A DNA stretch of 58,126 nucleotides from Spirulina sp. SIO3F2. GTDB taxonomy: Bacteria; Cyanobacteriota; Cyanobacteriia; Cyanobacteriales; Spirulinaceae. The stretch is taken from assembly GCA_010672165.1 (NCBI GenBank), contig JAAHHN010000012.1, positions 1 to 58,126 on the forward strand, given 5' to 3'. Made by a program: the position numbers and the translations under genes. The notes beneath the pieces are model-generated. The model saw only the letters and a list, made by a program, of their open reading frames with translations, was not told where the DNA came from and did not search any database. Within the stretch, counting starts at the first letter, position 1. The number at the start of each line of letters is the position of its first letter. Of this stretch, positions 9,669 through 17,628 are shown in pieces.

Positions 9669-11576
9669 ATGGCAATAACAGGACGAATGCAAATAGGGCG
9701 ACTTCTACTAATGGGTATGGTGTCCTTGATGTGGAGCCTGTTGCTATTCTCTGGCGTTGTTGGCGCTCAAGTGCCCTCACCCCCACCAAACGCATCACCC
9801 ACTACACCAACACCGACGCTCCCATCACCTGCCCCGTCACCAATTACTAGACTCTCTTCCGTCACTCCGTCCTCCTCACCCGCAGCCTCCCAGCCTGGAA
9901 CCGTTTTTCTCGGTGAACAGCCTTTATTTGTACTCTACGATCGCCTCAACTCGCCTTCTGTTGAAGCTAGAGCCAAAGCTGTGAGTCAGCAGGTGGAGAG
10001 CTTTGCTCGGAATCCAGCGATCCCCATCGAATCTTTACAGGTGGGTGAACAAGGGGAACAAGTGGTGCTCTTTTATGGCTCTACTGTGATCACGCCCATT
10101 ACTGAGCAAGATGCCAGCGCCCTCCAACAGTTGCCGCGTCCCCTAGCCCAAAGTTACGTCGATATTCTCCGGAAAGCCACAACCCTCTATCGTCAAGCCG
10201 GCACCCGTTCGGGCCAATGGTTCCAACTCTCGCAAATTTGGGAGTTTTTTACGACCTTAAGCACCCGAGGTGATAAGGTCAACTACCCGCTAGCGATCGC
10301 CTACACCATCCTTGCGACGTTGATCTTAGCCTTAGTCTGGTTTCTGTTAAATTCCCTCTTTCCGTCCCTCGTGCGAACGATTCGCACCGCGCAACGGCGA
10401 CGCTGGTTGGAGATTCGCCTCTACAAGATTAAGCTCTTTTCCTCCGTGCAGGTTGGACGAGTTCTCCTGCTCCTAACGCAACTGTTGCGGTTAGTGCTGA
10501 TGTTGCTCACGTTCTTGAGCTACCTGATCGTTGTCCTGAACCTCTATCCCCTCACCCAAAAAATCGGTGGGCAATTGTTTGGCTATAGCCGCGGGGTATT
10601 GTTACAAGTCACCAAAGCCATTACTAACTATATTCCCAGCGCGTTGATTATTGGGCTAATTATTTTGCTGACCTATTACACCTTGCGGGTGATCAAGCCC
10701 ATCTTTAACCAGTTGGGTCAGGAGACCATTAAGCTCAAGGGTTTTTATCCAGAATGGGCCGAACCCACCTATCGGTTAGTGGAAATCTTTGTGCTGGCGA
10801 TCGCGGCGGTGCTCTGCTTTCCCTATTTACCTGGCTTTGGCTCTGATGCCTTTCAAAGCCTATCGATTTTCTTGGGGGTTTTAGTCTCCCTCGGTTCAAC
10901 CACAGCAGTGGCGAATGCAGTTTCCGGCGTTATTTTGATCTACACCCGTGCGTTCCGCCTGGGGGATTATATTGCAGTCGGTGAAGTTAAAGGTGCAGTG
11001 GAAGAGAAATCAATTTTAGTGACGCGGGTGCGCACCCCTAACAATGTGATCGTGACGATCCCCAACGCGATGCTGATTGCCAATAGTATTCAAAACTACA
11101 GTATTTCTGGACGGGACACGGCTCAACCTGTGGTGCTCACCACTACGATCACGCTGGGCTACGATATGCCTTGGACAAATGTGTATGCCGCCCTCACCGC
11201 TGCTGCTCAGCAAACCCCCGCTGTATTGCAAGACCCACCTCCCGAAGTTTGGCAAACCACCCTTGGGGATTTTTCCGTGACTTATGAGATTCGAGTCTAC
11301 ACCGATCGCCCCACCCAAGAACCCCAAATCCATTCTGCTCTGCACCAGAACATTCAGGATGCTTGCAATGCTGCCGATATTGAAATTCTCTCACCCACCT
11401 ACGCGGCTGTTCGAGATGGCAACAATAGCACCATCCCGGCTGACTATCTACCCGCTGATTACAAACCCGATGGCTTTAAGCTCAACCCGCTCGGGAATCT
11501 GTTTCAAGTGGATTTGCATTGGGGGTCAGGAAAAGCGAAAGCCAAGGCCAATGGGCGATCGCCCCAAAAACAATAA
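9669..11576 (+). CDS. MscS-family mechanosensitive ion channel
   Basis: About 635 residues. An N-terminal signal or first membrane segment (GRLLLMGMVSLMWSLLLFSG) is followed by a Pro/Ser/Thr-rich linker and a periplasmic-type region. Several membrane helices lie between about residue 210 and 440. The MscS pore/beta signature is clear: GDYIAVGEVKGAVEEKSILV, then RTPNNVIVTIPNAMLIANSI. MscS channels in the inner membrane open on hypo-osmotic stress and release solutes. The frame stays open to a TTG at 9648, but the ATG at 9669 or at 9687 (AGGA just upstream) leaves a normal signal sequence, so I chose 9669. The C-terminus is a short basic tail. It stands alone, with a repeat element downstream. 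Confidence 0.85.
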   Translation: MAITGRMQIGRLLLMGMVSLMWSLLLFSGVVGAQVPSPPPNASPTTPTPTLPSPAPSPITRLSSVTPSSSPAASQPGTVFLGEQPLFVLYDRLNSPSVEARAKAVSQQVESFARNPAIPIESLQVGEQGEQVVLFYGSTVITPITEQDASALQQLPRPLAQSYVDILRKATTLYRQAGTRSGQWFQLSQIWEFFTTLSTRGDKVNYPLAIAYTILATLILALVWFLLNSLFPSLVRTIRTAQRRRWLEIRLYKIKLFSSVQVGRVLLLLTQLLRLVLMLLTFLSYLIVVLNLYPLTQKIGGQLFGYSRGVLLQVTKAITNYIPSALIIGLIILLTYYTLRVIKPIFNQLGQETIKLKGFYPEWAEPTYRLVEIFVLAIAAVLCFPYLPGFGSDAFQSLSIFLGVLVSLGSTTAVANAVSGVILIYTRAFRLGDYIAVGEVKGAVEEKSILVTRVRTPNNVIVTIPNAMLIANSIQNYSISGRDTAQPVVLTTTITLGYDMPWTNVYAALTAAAQQTPAVLQDPPPEVWQTTLGDFSVTYEIRVYTDRPTQEPQIHSALHQNIQDACNAADIEILSPTYAAVRDGNNSTIPADYLPADYKPDGFKLNPLGNLFQVDLHWGSGKAKAKANGRSPQKQ

Positions 11577-11604
11577 AGACAGTGTTAGTCCGTGTTGCCA
11601 GCTC

Positions 11605-11724
11605 GGGGCTGTCGTCAGTTGGATTTAAAACTCTTGCTGTAACTGACCTACAGCCCCTCTTCTTACTTTTGAGATCGGGCGCTCTTGTCCCATAGGACTT
11701 CTGGCTTTAACTGATGGCACGCCC
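11605..11724 (-). repeat. Short TA-flanked inverted-repeat element, copy 1
   Basis: About 120 bp. On the plus strand it starts GGGGCTGTCGTCAGTT and ends AACTGATGGCACGCCC, so it lies in the opposite orientation to the copies at 34440, 44507, 45658 and 55747. The outer side is flanked by TA; the side at 11603 has lost the TA. A second, partial copy in the other direction (AGAAAGCTGACGGGACAAG) follows at about 11732-11770. It is non-coding and MITE-like. Confidence 0.75.
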
Positions 11725-11726
11725 TA

Positions 11727-12071
11727 ACATCAGAAAGCTGACGGGACAAGTGATAACACGCCCCAGCCCGGACTATTTATGAATCCAAGTTTCAACATCA
11801 ACAGGGTTTATTTCTAAACTGTATAGACAACCCGCCAAAGCCCCAGAGACATTTACTTTTCTTTTCCTCTGGTCAACGTAAAAACTGATCATACCCACAT
11901 GCTTGGTCAAGCATCACTAACCTCAAAAGAGGAAACAGTTGCTTCTAAACCCAATGCTTCAGATGCCTCGCCAAATTGTCAAGCATAAAATGTAGTCAAT
12001 TGACTTTACAAATGCACGCAGGCTTTGTACAACAAAAGGGAGTTTTACGAGAGAGTGAGCCGCTACCGAAC
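11727..12071. other. Gene-free leader before coiled-coil gene
   Basis: Beyond the partial repeat (to about 11770) I see no gene. An open frame enters from a TTG at 11976, but the region upstream of 12072 does not look like part of the protein family, so it is treated as leader. Confidence 0.4.
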
Positions 12072-12713
12072 ATGAGTACTGACAAGTTGGATTCTGCCCG
12101 CAAGATTGAGAATATTGAGCTCATTCGGGATATTTTGTTTGGCCCTCAGCTCAATGACTACAGCACCCGGCTGAACCATCTTGAGAATGCCCACAAAGCG
12201 CTGCGCGAGGAAACAGCGAATACGATCAAAGGCGTTGAAGAGGAACTCGACAAGCGGACTGAAGAAATCAAACAGATTCTGCGGGAGTTCCAGTCTGCGG
12301 TAAAGACCATTCGGGAAGAACTCAAATCAGCCGCGATCGCTGATGGTGACGAAAAAGCGGAGATGCGCCAGCAGATCGACCGTCTTGCCAAGCGTTTGGC
12401 CACCAACGTCTCAAACCTGGATGCAGCAATGGACAAGCAAGTTGGCTCCCTGCGCGACGATCTAATGTCCAGCCATCGGAAGCAGCAAGCCGATGTCTTG
12501 GCCCTGCGCAATGAAGTCTTTGAGGAACTTGAAAAGCGCCTCTCTAGCCTTTCCTCGATGAAGATCACCCGTGAGGATCTCGCTGAATCGTTTATTGAAT
12601 TGGCGTTTAAGCTCAAGGGCAACAAAATGATGCCAGCTCTCACCAATGCACCAGAGCCAGGTTACCTCACCTCAGAAGAAGAGGTCTTACCTGCCCCCCC
12701 ATCTTTGTCTTAG
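12072..12713 (+). CDS. Cyanobacterial coiled-coil protein of unknown function
   Basis: 213 residues from the ATG at 12072 (MSTDKLDSARKIENIELIRD). The frame stays open upstream to a TTG at 11976, but the conserved-looking part begins at this ATG. The middle is a long charged heptad-rich helix (HLENAHKALREETANTIKGV and on), with no membrane segment or signal peptide, ending in a short Pro/Glu tail. The protein is probably cytoplasmic and oligomeric. It sits just upstream of the OmpA/BON protein gene on the same strand, separated by two hairpins, so a shared role at the envelope is possible but not shown. I do not recognise a named family. Confidence 0.75.
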   Translation: MSTDKLDSARKIENIELIRDILFGPQLNDYSTRLNHLENAHKALREETANTIKGVEEELDKRTEEIKQILREFQSAVKTIREELKSAAIADGDEKAEMRQQIDRLAKRLATNVSNLDAAMDKQVGSLRDDLMSSHRKQQADVLALRNEVFEELEKRLSSLSSMKITREDLAESFIELAFKLKGNKMMPALTNAPEPGYLTSEEEVLPAPPSLS

Positions 12714-12770
12714 GGCACAATCAGCCAGTTGGGGCGGGGTTTCAGTTGTGACCCATACCCGACCCACCCC

Positions 12771-12813
12771 GGTCTGGCGTTGCCAGACCTGCCCCTCCCA
12801 AGAGGGGATTTTT
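12771..12813 (+). terminator. Double hairpin with T-run after coiled-coil gene
   Basis: First hairpin 12771-12789: GGTCTGGC, loop GTT, GCCAGACC. Second hairpin 12792-12807: CCCCTC, loop CCAA, GAGGGG, followed by ATTTTTC. The second fits a Rho-independent terminator; the first may act as a processing or anti-termination stem. Confidence 0.65.
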
Positions 12814-12944
12814 CATCTCCCCCTACGGGTACTCCTTGTACCACCACACCTGTTTTTTCCTTGTGCAGAGAAAACAATAGGATAGGATAAGGAGAAGTTT
12901 CTTCACGCGCTTAGATGAAGGAACCAAGCTAGGGGTTAGGTCTA

Positions 12945-15308
12945 ATGGTGCAATCTTCTCGTTCACCTGCGCAATCCTACGAACGTGCAGAACAACAAGT
13001 GACTGGGTTTCTGGATAATCTCTCTGTATTTCTGCGGAGTGATGATGAGCTTGACCGAGATCCTGGTCAGTCTTCAAATTTGGTTCGTTTTCCTCAGCCC
13101 AAAGAAAATCAACCCCAACGGCCGACTCCCACTTCATCAAAGCCGATAGACGCCAAGGATAAGTCACCTCAATCATCGCTACCTCCTTCCCAACCCCTTC
13201 AGACTGCCACTGAACCCGCTCAACCATCATCGGTCTCGCAACCGAGCCGCGAACCGACACAGCAAGCCACCGTTACACCATCAACAACCGTCCGACAAGC
13301 GGCTGCCCTTGAACACAGCATTACTGAACTGCTCGAACTACTAGCTCCAGAAGATCGCCGTGTCACTGCCCTGAATGCCCTACAGCAACTTCTTGTGCTG
13401 CTAGGCGGGCAATCGCCAGCACCAGCACCGGCAATTGTCGAAGAACTCAATCAGCTCCATAGTCAGCAAAACCAAGTACAGTCGCAGCTTAGCCAGTTTC
13501 ATACTCACCAGGATCAAGTGCGATCGCAGCTCAATCAGCTCGAATCGCGCTTGGATCAGGTTATGGCGTTAACCGTCCGTCATGGCAAGCTCCTTGCCCA
13601 AGAACAACGCTTAAATCCGCAACCTAGCTCAGCAGCCCCAGCAGAACGCCAGCATTCCACTGAGACTGCCGAAACTGCTTCTCCATCTGCTGCTGTGGTA
13701 TCAGCTAAAAATATAGATTCGTCAGCCTCCACGGACTTATCTGCTGTTGACTCTTCACAATCCTCTTCAGCTTTGGAGTTGGTTGACTCAACTCAAGCAA
13801 CTCCAAGGGAAACAGCAAGTTTGGCAACTTCCAACGAATCCCAGCTAACACTCCCAAACCCACAATCGGCCCCAACTGCTCAGGCTGAAGCAAGTCCAGA
13901 TCAGCAGGTTGCCATCGTCTCAACTGATGAGCCGCAACAGCTTGCTCTAGGACAGACTGATTCAGAACAGCCATCCAATACCGATCGCGTTCCCCAAACC
14001 CAAGCAACGCAACCCGAAGCGCCTACACAAACTGCTATCGAACCGTTATCTACCCCGAGCCAGCTAACCGTAGACCCCGAGTCTATTGTTGTGCATACCA
14101 CTGCGGAGGTGACTAAGACTGTGCCCCAGACTGTTGATCCCGAACCAAGCTCAGCACCCGCTCAAGAATCTGAGTTTGAGTCGTCTGCCCTCCCTGAGGC
14201 TTCCACGTATGCTGCTGCAACCTCGGATTCAACATCCACCTCTGAAACATTTATCCCGCCCACACCCATCCCAACGCCTGCAATGGCTAAATCGTCCGCA
14301 GCACCTGAGACGACGATCGCCAATTCAAATGCAATTAAAATCGATCTTCGAGCCACTCAGTTAGACGATTCCTCAGAGCTTATCTCTGCTGACGAGCTGA
14401 CAGCCGCTCTTAAATTAAAGGCCGCTAACACCAGCTCAGGCTCAACTTCTGAGTCGTCCCCGCAATTTCTGCCGTTTCTGAAGATGACACTATTAGGTCT
14501 GGGCGTGAGTGCGGTCGTGGGGAGTATTTGGGGTTTGTATCGGGTGTTTATCTATCCCCAGCAGGCGCTAGAAACCCAACTGAGTCATACGTTCGCCGCT
14601 GATCCTCAACTTGCTATTTATCGCTTGGATGCCCAGGTCAAACGCAATGTTGTGGAACTGTCAGGGATTTTGCCCAACCGCCAATTACGTGACCATGCCC
14701 GAACTGTAGTGACACAGCAGGCTCCAAATTACACCATTGATGACCAAACAATTGTTGTGGATCAAACGGTTGCCCAGTCGGTGCAGCAAATGCGCCAAAC
14801 CCTGAATCAGACACCAGGGGTTGATTTTGAGGCGGCCTTTAACGCCGGGGTTGTGACGTTGAGCGGGACAGCGATTTCTGCGGAGGAGGTTGAGCGCTTA
14901 GCCGCAGCCTTTGCCCAAATGCCTGGTGTAGAAAGCGTTGAGAATCAGCTTCAGGTGCAGCCCCTCTCGATTCCGACTCGGATTTACTTCGAGCAAAATT
15001 CAGCATCAATGCCGTCGGTGGATACGCAACGCAAAATCATGCCCTTGGCTCAATTGCTCAAAACCCATCCCCACCTTCAAGTTCAGATTGTGGGTCATGC
15101 CCACGGCAGTGAACGCAACGCCAGCATAATTGCCAAAACCCGTGCCCAAACCATCCAAACGGCTTTAGAAAACCAAGGGATCGATCGCCGTCGTTTACAT
15201 CTTTTAGCGTCAACCCAGAACCCGCCCGGTATGACCAAAGGAGCCGATCGCTGGCTGGGACGTTGTGTTGTATTTGAAGTTATCGACAACTCTACGAACA
15301 AAGAATAG
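12945..15308 (+). CDS. Membrane-anchored BON-BON-OmpA-like protein with long disordered region
   Basis: 787 residues. The first 500 are low-complexity and rich in Ser, Thr, Gln, Pro and Glu, with a short coiled coil near 160-220 (LNQLHSQQNQVQSQLSQFHT). One membrane helix lies at about 510-535 (LLGLGVSAVVGSIWGLYRVF). Two BON-type domains follow (about 545-605 and 610-670; GVVTLSGTAISAEEVERL), and then an OmpA-type peptidoglycan-binding domain (about 675-780: IYFEQNSASMPSVDTQRKI, VQIVGHAHGSERNASIIAKT, CVVFEV). The topology suggests a cytoplasmic disordered arm and a periplasmic end that binds the cell wall. Such a layout is like that of cell-envelope tethers. It precedes the DNA-repair fusion gene by only about 50 bp. 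Confidence 0.8.
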   Translation: MVQSSRSPAQSYERAEQQVTGFLDNLSVFLRSDDELDRDPGQSSNLVRFPQPKENQPQRPTPTSSKPIDAKDKSPQSSLPPSQPLQTATEPAQPSSVSQPSREPTQQATVTPSTTVRQAAALEHSITELLELLAPEDRRVTALNALQQLLVLLGGQSPAPAPAIVEELNQLHSQQNQVQSQLSQFHTHQDQVRSQLNQLESRLDQVMALTVRHGKLLAQEQRLNPQPSSAAPAERQHSTETAETASPSAAVVSAKNIDSSASTDLSAVDSSQSSSALELVDSTQATPRETASLATSNESQLTLPNPQSAPTAQAEASPDQQVAIVSTDEPQQLALGQTDSEQPSNTDRVPQTQATQPEAPTQTAIEPLSTPSQLTVDPESIVVHTTAEVTKTVPQTVDPEPSSAPAQESEFESSALPEASTYAAATSDSTSTSETFIPPTPIPTPAMAKSSAAPETTIANSNAIKIDLRATQLDDSSELISADELTAALKLKAANTSSGSTSESSPQFLPFLKMTLLGLGVSAVVGSIWGLYRVFIYPQQALETQLSHTFAADPQLAIYRLDAQVKRNVVELSGILPNRQLRDHARTVVTQQAPNYTIDDQTIVVDQTVAQSVQQMRQTLNQTPGVDFEAAFNAGVVTLSGTAISAEEVERLAAAFAQMPGVESVENQLQVQPLSIPTRIYFEQNSASMPSVDTQRKIMPLAQLLKTHPHLQVQIVGHAHGSERNASIIAKTRAQTIQTALENQGIDRRRLHLLASTQNPPGMTKGADRWLGRCVVFEVIDNSTNKE

Positions 15309-15332
15309 TATTTTTGTGTTAAAATTGAATCA

Positions 15333-15353
15333 AAGATCAACTCAACTTTGATT
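15333..15353 (+). promoter_or_regulatory. Leader hairpin before the Nth-Ung gene
   Basis: The leader contains GAATCAAAG and, 10-11 nt later, CTTTGATTC, a 9-bp perfect inverted repeat that ends a few bases before the ATG at 15357. There is no other ribosome-site candidate. The stem would cover the ribosome landing area, or may be an operator. Boundaries are accurate to a few bases. Confidence 0.45.
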
Positions 15354-15356
15354 CTT

Positions 15357-16715
15357 ATGCCAGACATCCTCGCCCCTGCACCGATCCAAACCGTCTGCGA
15401 TCGCCTCCTCACCACTTACCCCAACGCCACCTACGAACTCGATTGGCAGACCCCTGAACAACTGCTGATTGCCACGATCCTGGCAGCGCAAACCACGGAT
15501 AAAAAAGTCAATACTGTGACGGCACAGCTTTTTGCCACCTTTCCGGATCTGCCAAGTTTGGCCGATGCCGCGATCGCAGATATCGAAGCGATCGTGAAGC
15601 CCGTTAGTTTTCACCGCCGCAAAGCCCAGAATATCCAAGCGGTTGCCCAACAACTGCTCACGCAGTTTGGTGGGGCGGTGCCTCAATCTCTGGAGGCATT
15701 GGTTACGTTGCCTGGTGTGGCTCGTAAGACTGCCAATGTGGTGCTCAACTGTGCCTTTAATCTGCCTTCAGGGATTGTTGTAGATACCCATGTAGCAAGG
15801 GTTTCGGGGCGTTTGGGGTTAACTAACCAAAGTCAAGCCCCGAAAATCGAAATTGATTTGATGCGGCAGATTCCTCAACAGCAATGGGCAACCTGGGGGC
15901 CAGCGATGGTGTTGCACGGGCGCTATGTCTGCAAAGCCAAGAAGCCCGATTGCGATCGCTGTGTGTTTGCAGATATCTGTCCCAGTGCAACTGTCTCATC
16001 TGTGAGCACAGCAACAACACCCCAACCCTTATCAACCCCAACTCAATCTATGCAAATTAATCTGGGAGACTGGACGCCCTGGCTCACTGACGAACTCCAG
16101 AAGCCTTACTTTCAAAAGTTGCAAGCATTTGTGACCCAAGCCCGTGCCCAAGGGGAGGTTTTCCCGCCGGAAGCGGAGGTGTTCAGTGCTTTTGCCCTCA
16201 CGTCCCCCAGCGCGATCAAGGTGCTGATTTTGGGACAAGATCCCTATCACGACAATGGCCAAGCCCACGGTCTGAGCTTCTCGGTGAAACCGGGGGTTAA
16301 AATCCCGCCGTCGTTGCGGAATATGTTCCGGGAACTGGAGGATGATTTGGGAATTCCGCCCGCAGACACAGGGTATCTAGTGCCTTGGGCGAAGCAGGGG
16401 GTGATGTTGCTTAACGCGGTGTTGACGGTGAATGCCCATCAGGCGAATTCCCATAAAAACCAGGGTTGGGAGAAATTTACGGATGCGGTGATTCGGATGG
16501 TGAGCGATCACACTGATCATGTCGTTTTTGTCCTCTGGGGCGGTTATGCGCGGAAGAAGACGAAGTTGATTGATGCCAGCAAGCATACGATTATTGAGAG
16601 CGCTCACCCTTCACCGTTGTCGGCGCGGAATGGCTTTTTTGGTAGCCAGCCGTTTTCGCGGGTGAATGGGGCGTTGGTGGAGCATGGGCAAGGGGAAATT
16701 GATTGGCAGCTTTAG
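15357..16715 (+). CDS. Fused endonuclease III - uracil-DNA glycosylase
   Basis: 452 residues in one uninterrupted frame. Residues 1-208 are endonuclease III: helix-hairpin-helix LPGVARKTANVVL with catalytic Lys124, catalytic Asp143 (VVDTHVARV), and the iron-sulfur loop Cys192-X6-Cys199-X2-Cys202-X5-Cys208. A 24-residue Ser/Thr/Pro linker follows. Residues 232-452 are a full family-1 uracil-DNA glycosylase: GQDPYHDNGQAHGLSFS with catalytic Asp295, and HPSPLSARNGFFG with His417. All key residues are present in both halves, so both activities are expected: removal of oxidised pyrimidines plus AP lyase, and removal of uracil. An internal ATG at residue 232 could give free Ung but has no visible ribosome site. 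The start at 15357 is preferred over the TTG at 15348 by homology. The two enzymes are normally separate proteins. Confidence 0.93.
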   Translation: MPDILAPAPIQTVCDRLLTTYPNATYELDWQTPEQLLIATILAAQTTDKKVNTVTAQLFATFPDLPSLADAAIADIEAIVKPVSFHRRKAQNIQAVAQQLLTQFGGAVPQSLEALVTLPGVARKTANVVLNCAFNLPSGIVVDTHVARVSGRLGLTNQSQAPKIEIDLMRQIPQQQWATWGPAMVLHGRYVCKAKKPDCDRCVFADICPSATVSSVSTATTPQPLSTPTQSMQINLGDWTPWLTDELQKPYFQKLQAFVTQARAQGEVFPPEAEVFSAFALTSPSAIKVLILGQDPYHDNGQAHGLSFSVKPGVKIPPSLRNMFRELEDDLGIPPADTGYLVPWAKQGVMLLNAVLTVNAHQANSHKNQGWEKFTDAVIRMVSDHTDHVVFVLWGGYARKKTKLIDASKHTIIESAHPSPLSARNGFFGSQPFSRVNGALVEHGQGEIDWQL

Positions 16716-16743
16716 GGTGCATCGGCTCATTGTAAAACCTGGT

Positions 16744-16796
16744 TGTCAGGGGGCCAGCCCCCCGACACCTCCCGCCGAGGTGGAAATTGCCACCTC
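16744..16796. repeat. Two tandem GC-rich hairpins
   Basis: The first is TGTC-A-GGGGGC / GCCCCC-C-GACA with a two-base loop (16744-16767). The second is GAGGTGG / CCACCTC with a six-base loop (16777-16796). They lie between the convergent Nth-Ung and Uma2 genes. No T-run follows on either strand; they may be a Rho-independent-like barrier or a worn repeat element. Confidence 0.5.
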
Positions 16797-16900
16797 AGAC
16801 TCCTGCAATAAGGAGCCAGTATTTCCGCTTTCACTAAAATGTACAAACTATTAACTATGAGCTGAAGATATTAAAGGGCATCGGGATCAACCCCTAACTC

Positions 16901-17548
16901 TCACAGTTTCGCAAATGCGGCATCTCGCTCTACCTGGGCTTGATCGCGTTCCGCTTGAGCTTGGGTCAAGTCGTTGGCCAGGGTTTCAAAATCCTTAAAC
17001 GGTGCGCCATCGGGGTAAAAGACGGCTAAACCGTCCTCAAACCACTCAAACCGAATCTGCAAAAGCGGCGAAACCCAAGGCAAGTTTAAGCGGGTGAGCA
17101 AAACACAGTCAGCATCGGCCTGCTGGCGGGAGAAGCCCCAAAAGTCTTGGCTCTCCGGGTCATAAAAATACATCTCCAGCACTCCATGCTGTTGATAAAA
17201 CAGTTGTTTTTGCACCATTTCATGGCGGGTATTGCTGGGGGACAAAATCTCAAACACGACTTGGGGAGGAATGTTGTCTTCTTGCCATTGTTTGTAGCTG
17301 CCGCGATGGCCGGCTGGCCGACCCAACACCACCATTGCATCGGGTGCTTGGGTGGGGGGTTTGCCTTGCTCGACTTGAACGGGATACCACAATAGATCTC
17401 CGGCGACAAAGGCGACTTCGTCTTGCAGGAGCACCCGTAGGTTTTCCACGAGGCGGACAATCCACTGGTATTGCAGGGTGTTGTCTGCCATTGGTTTGCC
17501 GTCTGAGTCGGGGTAGAGGGTATGGGGGGAGAGGGGGGTTTGAACCAT
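16901..17548 (-). CDS. Uma2 family endonuclease (DUF820)
   Basis: About 215 residues from the ATG at 17548 (MVQTPLSPHTLYPDSDGKPM). A TTG at 17602 would add 18 residues. The Uma2/DUF820 pattern is visible: APDAMVVLG, PPQVVFEILSPSNTRHEMVQ with the PD-(D/E)XK-type Glu, KQLFYQQHGVLEMYFYDP. The C-terminus is a short coiled coil (QAQAERDQAQVERDAAFAKL), common in this family. These proteins are very abundant in cyanobacteria, and their substrate is unknown. It is transcribed in the same direction as the ROCO gene, about 80 bp downstream of it. Confidence 0.85.
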   Translation of the reverse strand: MVQTPLSPHTLYPDSDGKPMADNTLQYQWIVRLVENLRVLLQDEVAFVAGDLLWYPVQVEQGKPPTQAPDAMVVLGRPAGHRGSYKQWQEDNIPPQVVFEILSPSNTRHEMVQKQLFYQQHGVLEMYFYDPESQDFWGFSRQQADADCVLLTRLNLPWVSPLLQIRFEWFEDGLAVFYPDGAPFKDFETLANDLTQAQAERDQAQVERDAAFAKL

Positions 17549-17628
17549 GTATCCCGCAGGTGATGATGAAGATTTATTCAGTATAGCGAATGGGTTTGGC
17601 AAGCTCCTGCTCTGCCGTGGTTGCTGAT

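Noticed and set aside
12158-12646. 162-codon minus-strand frame in the coiled-coil gene
   Set aside because: Ser/Arg-rich shadow of the heptad-repeat codons, no family sense.
16050-16715. Separate ung gene starting at the internal ATG
   Set aside because: The frame is continuous with nth, no stop or ribosome site occurs at the junction; an internal start cannot be excluded but is not needed.
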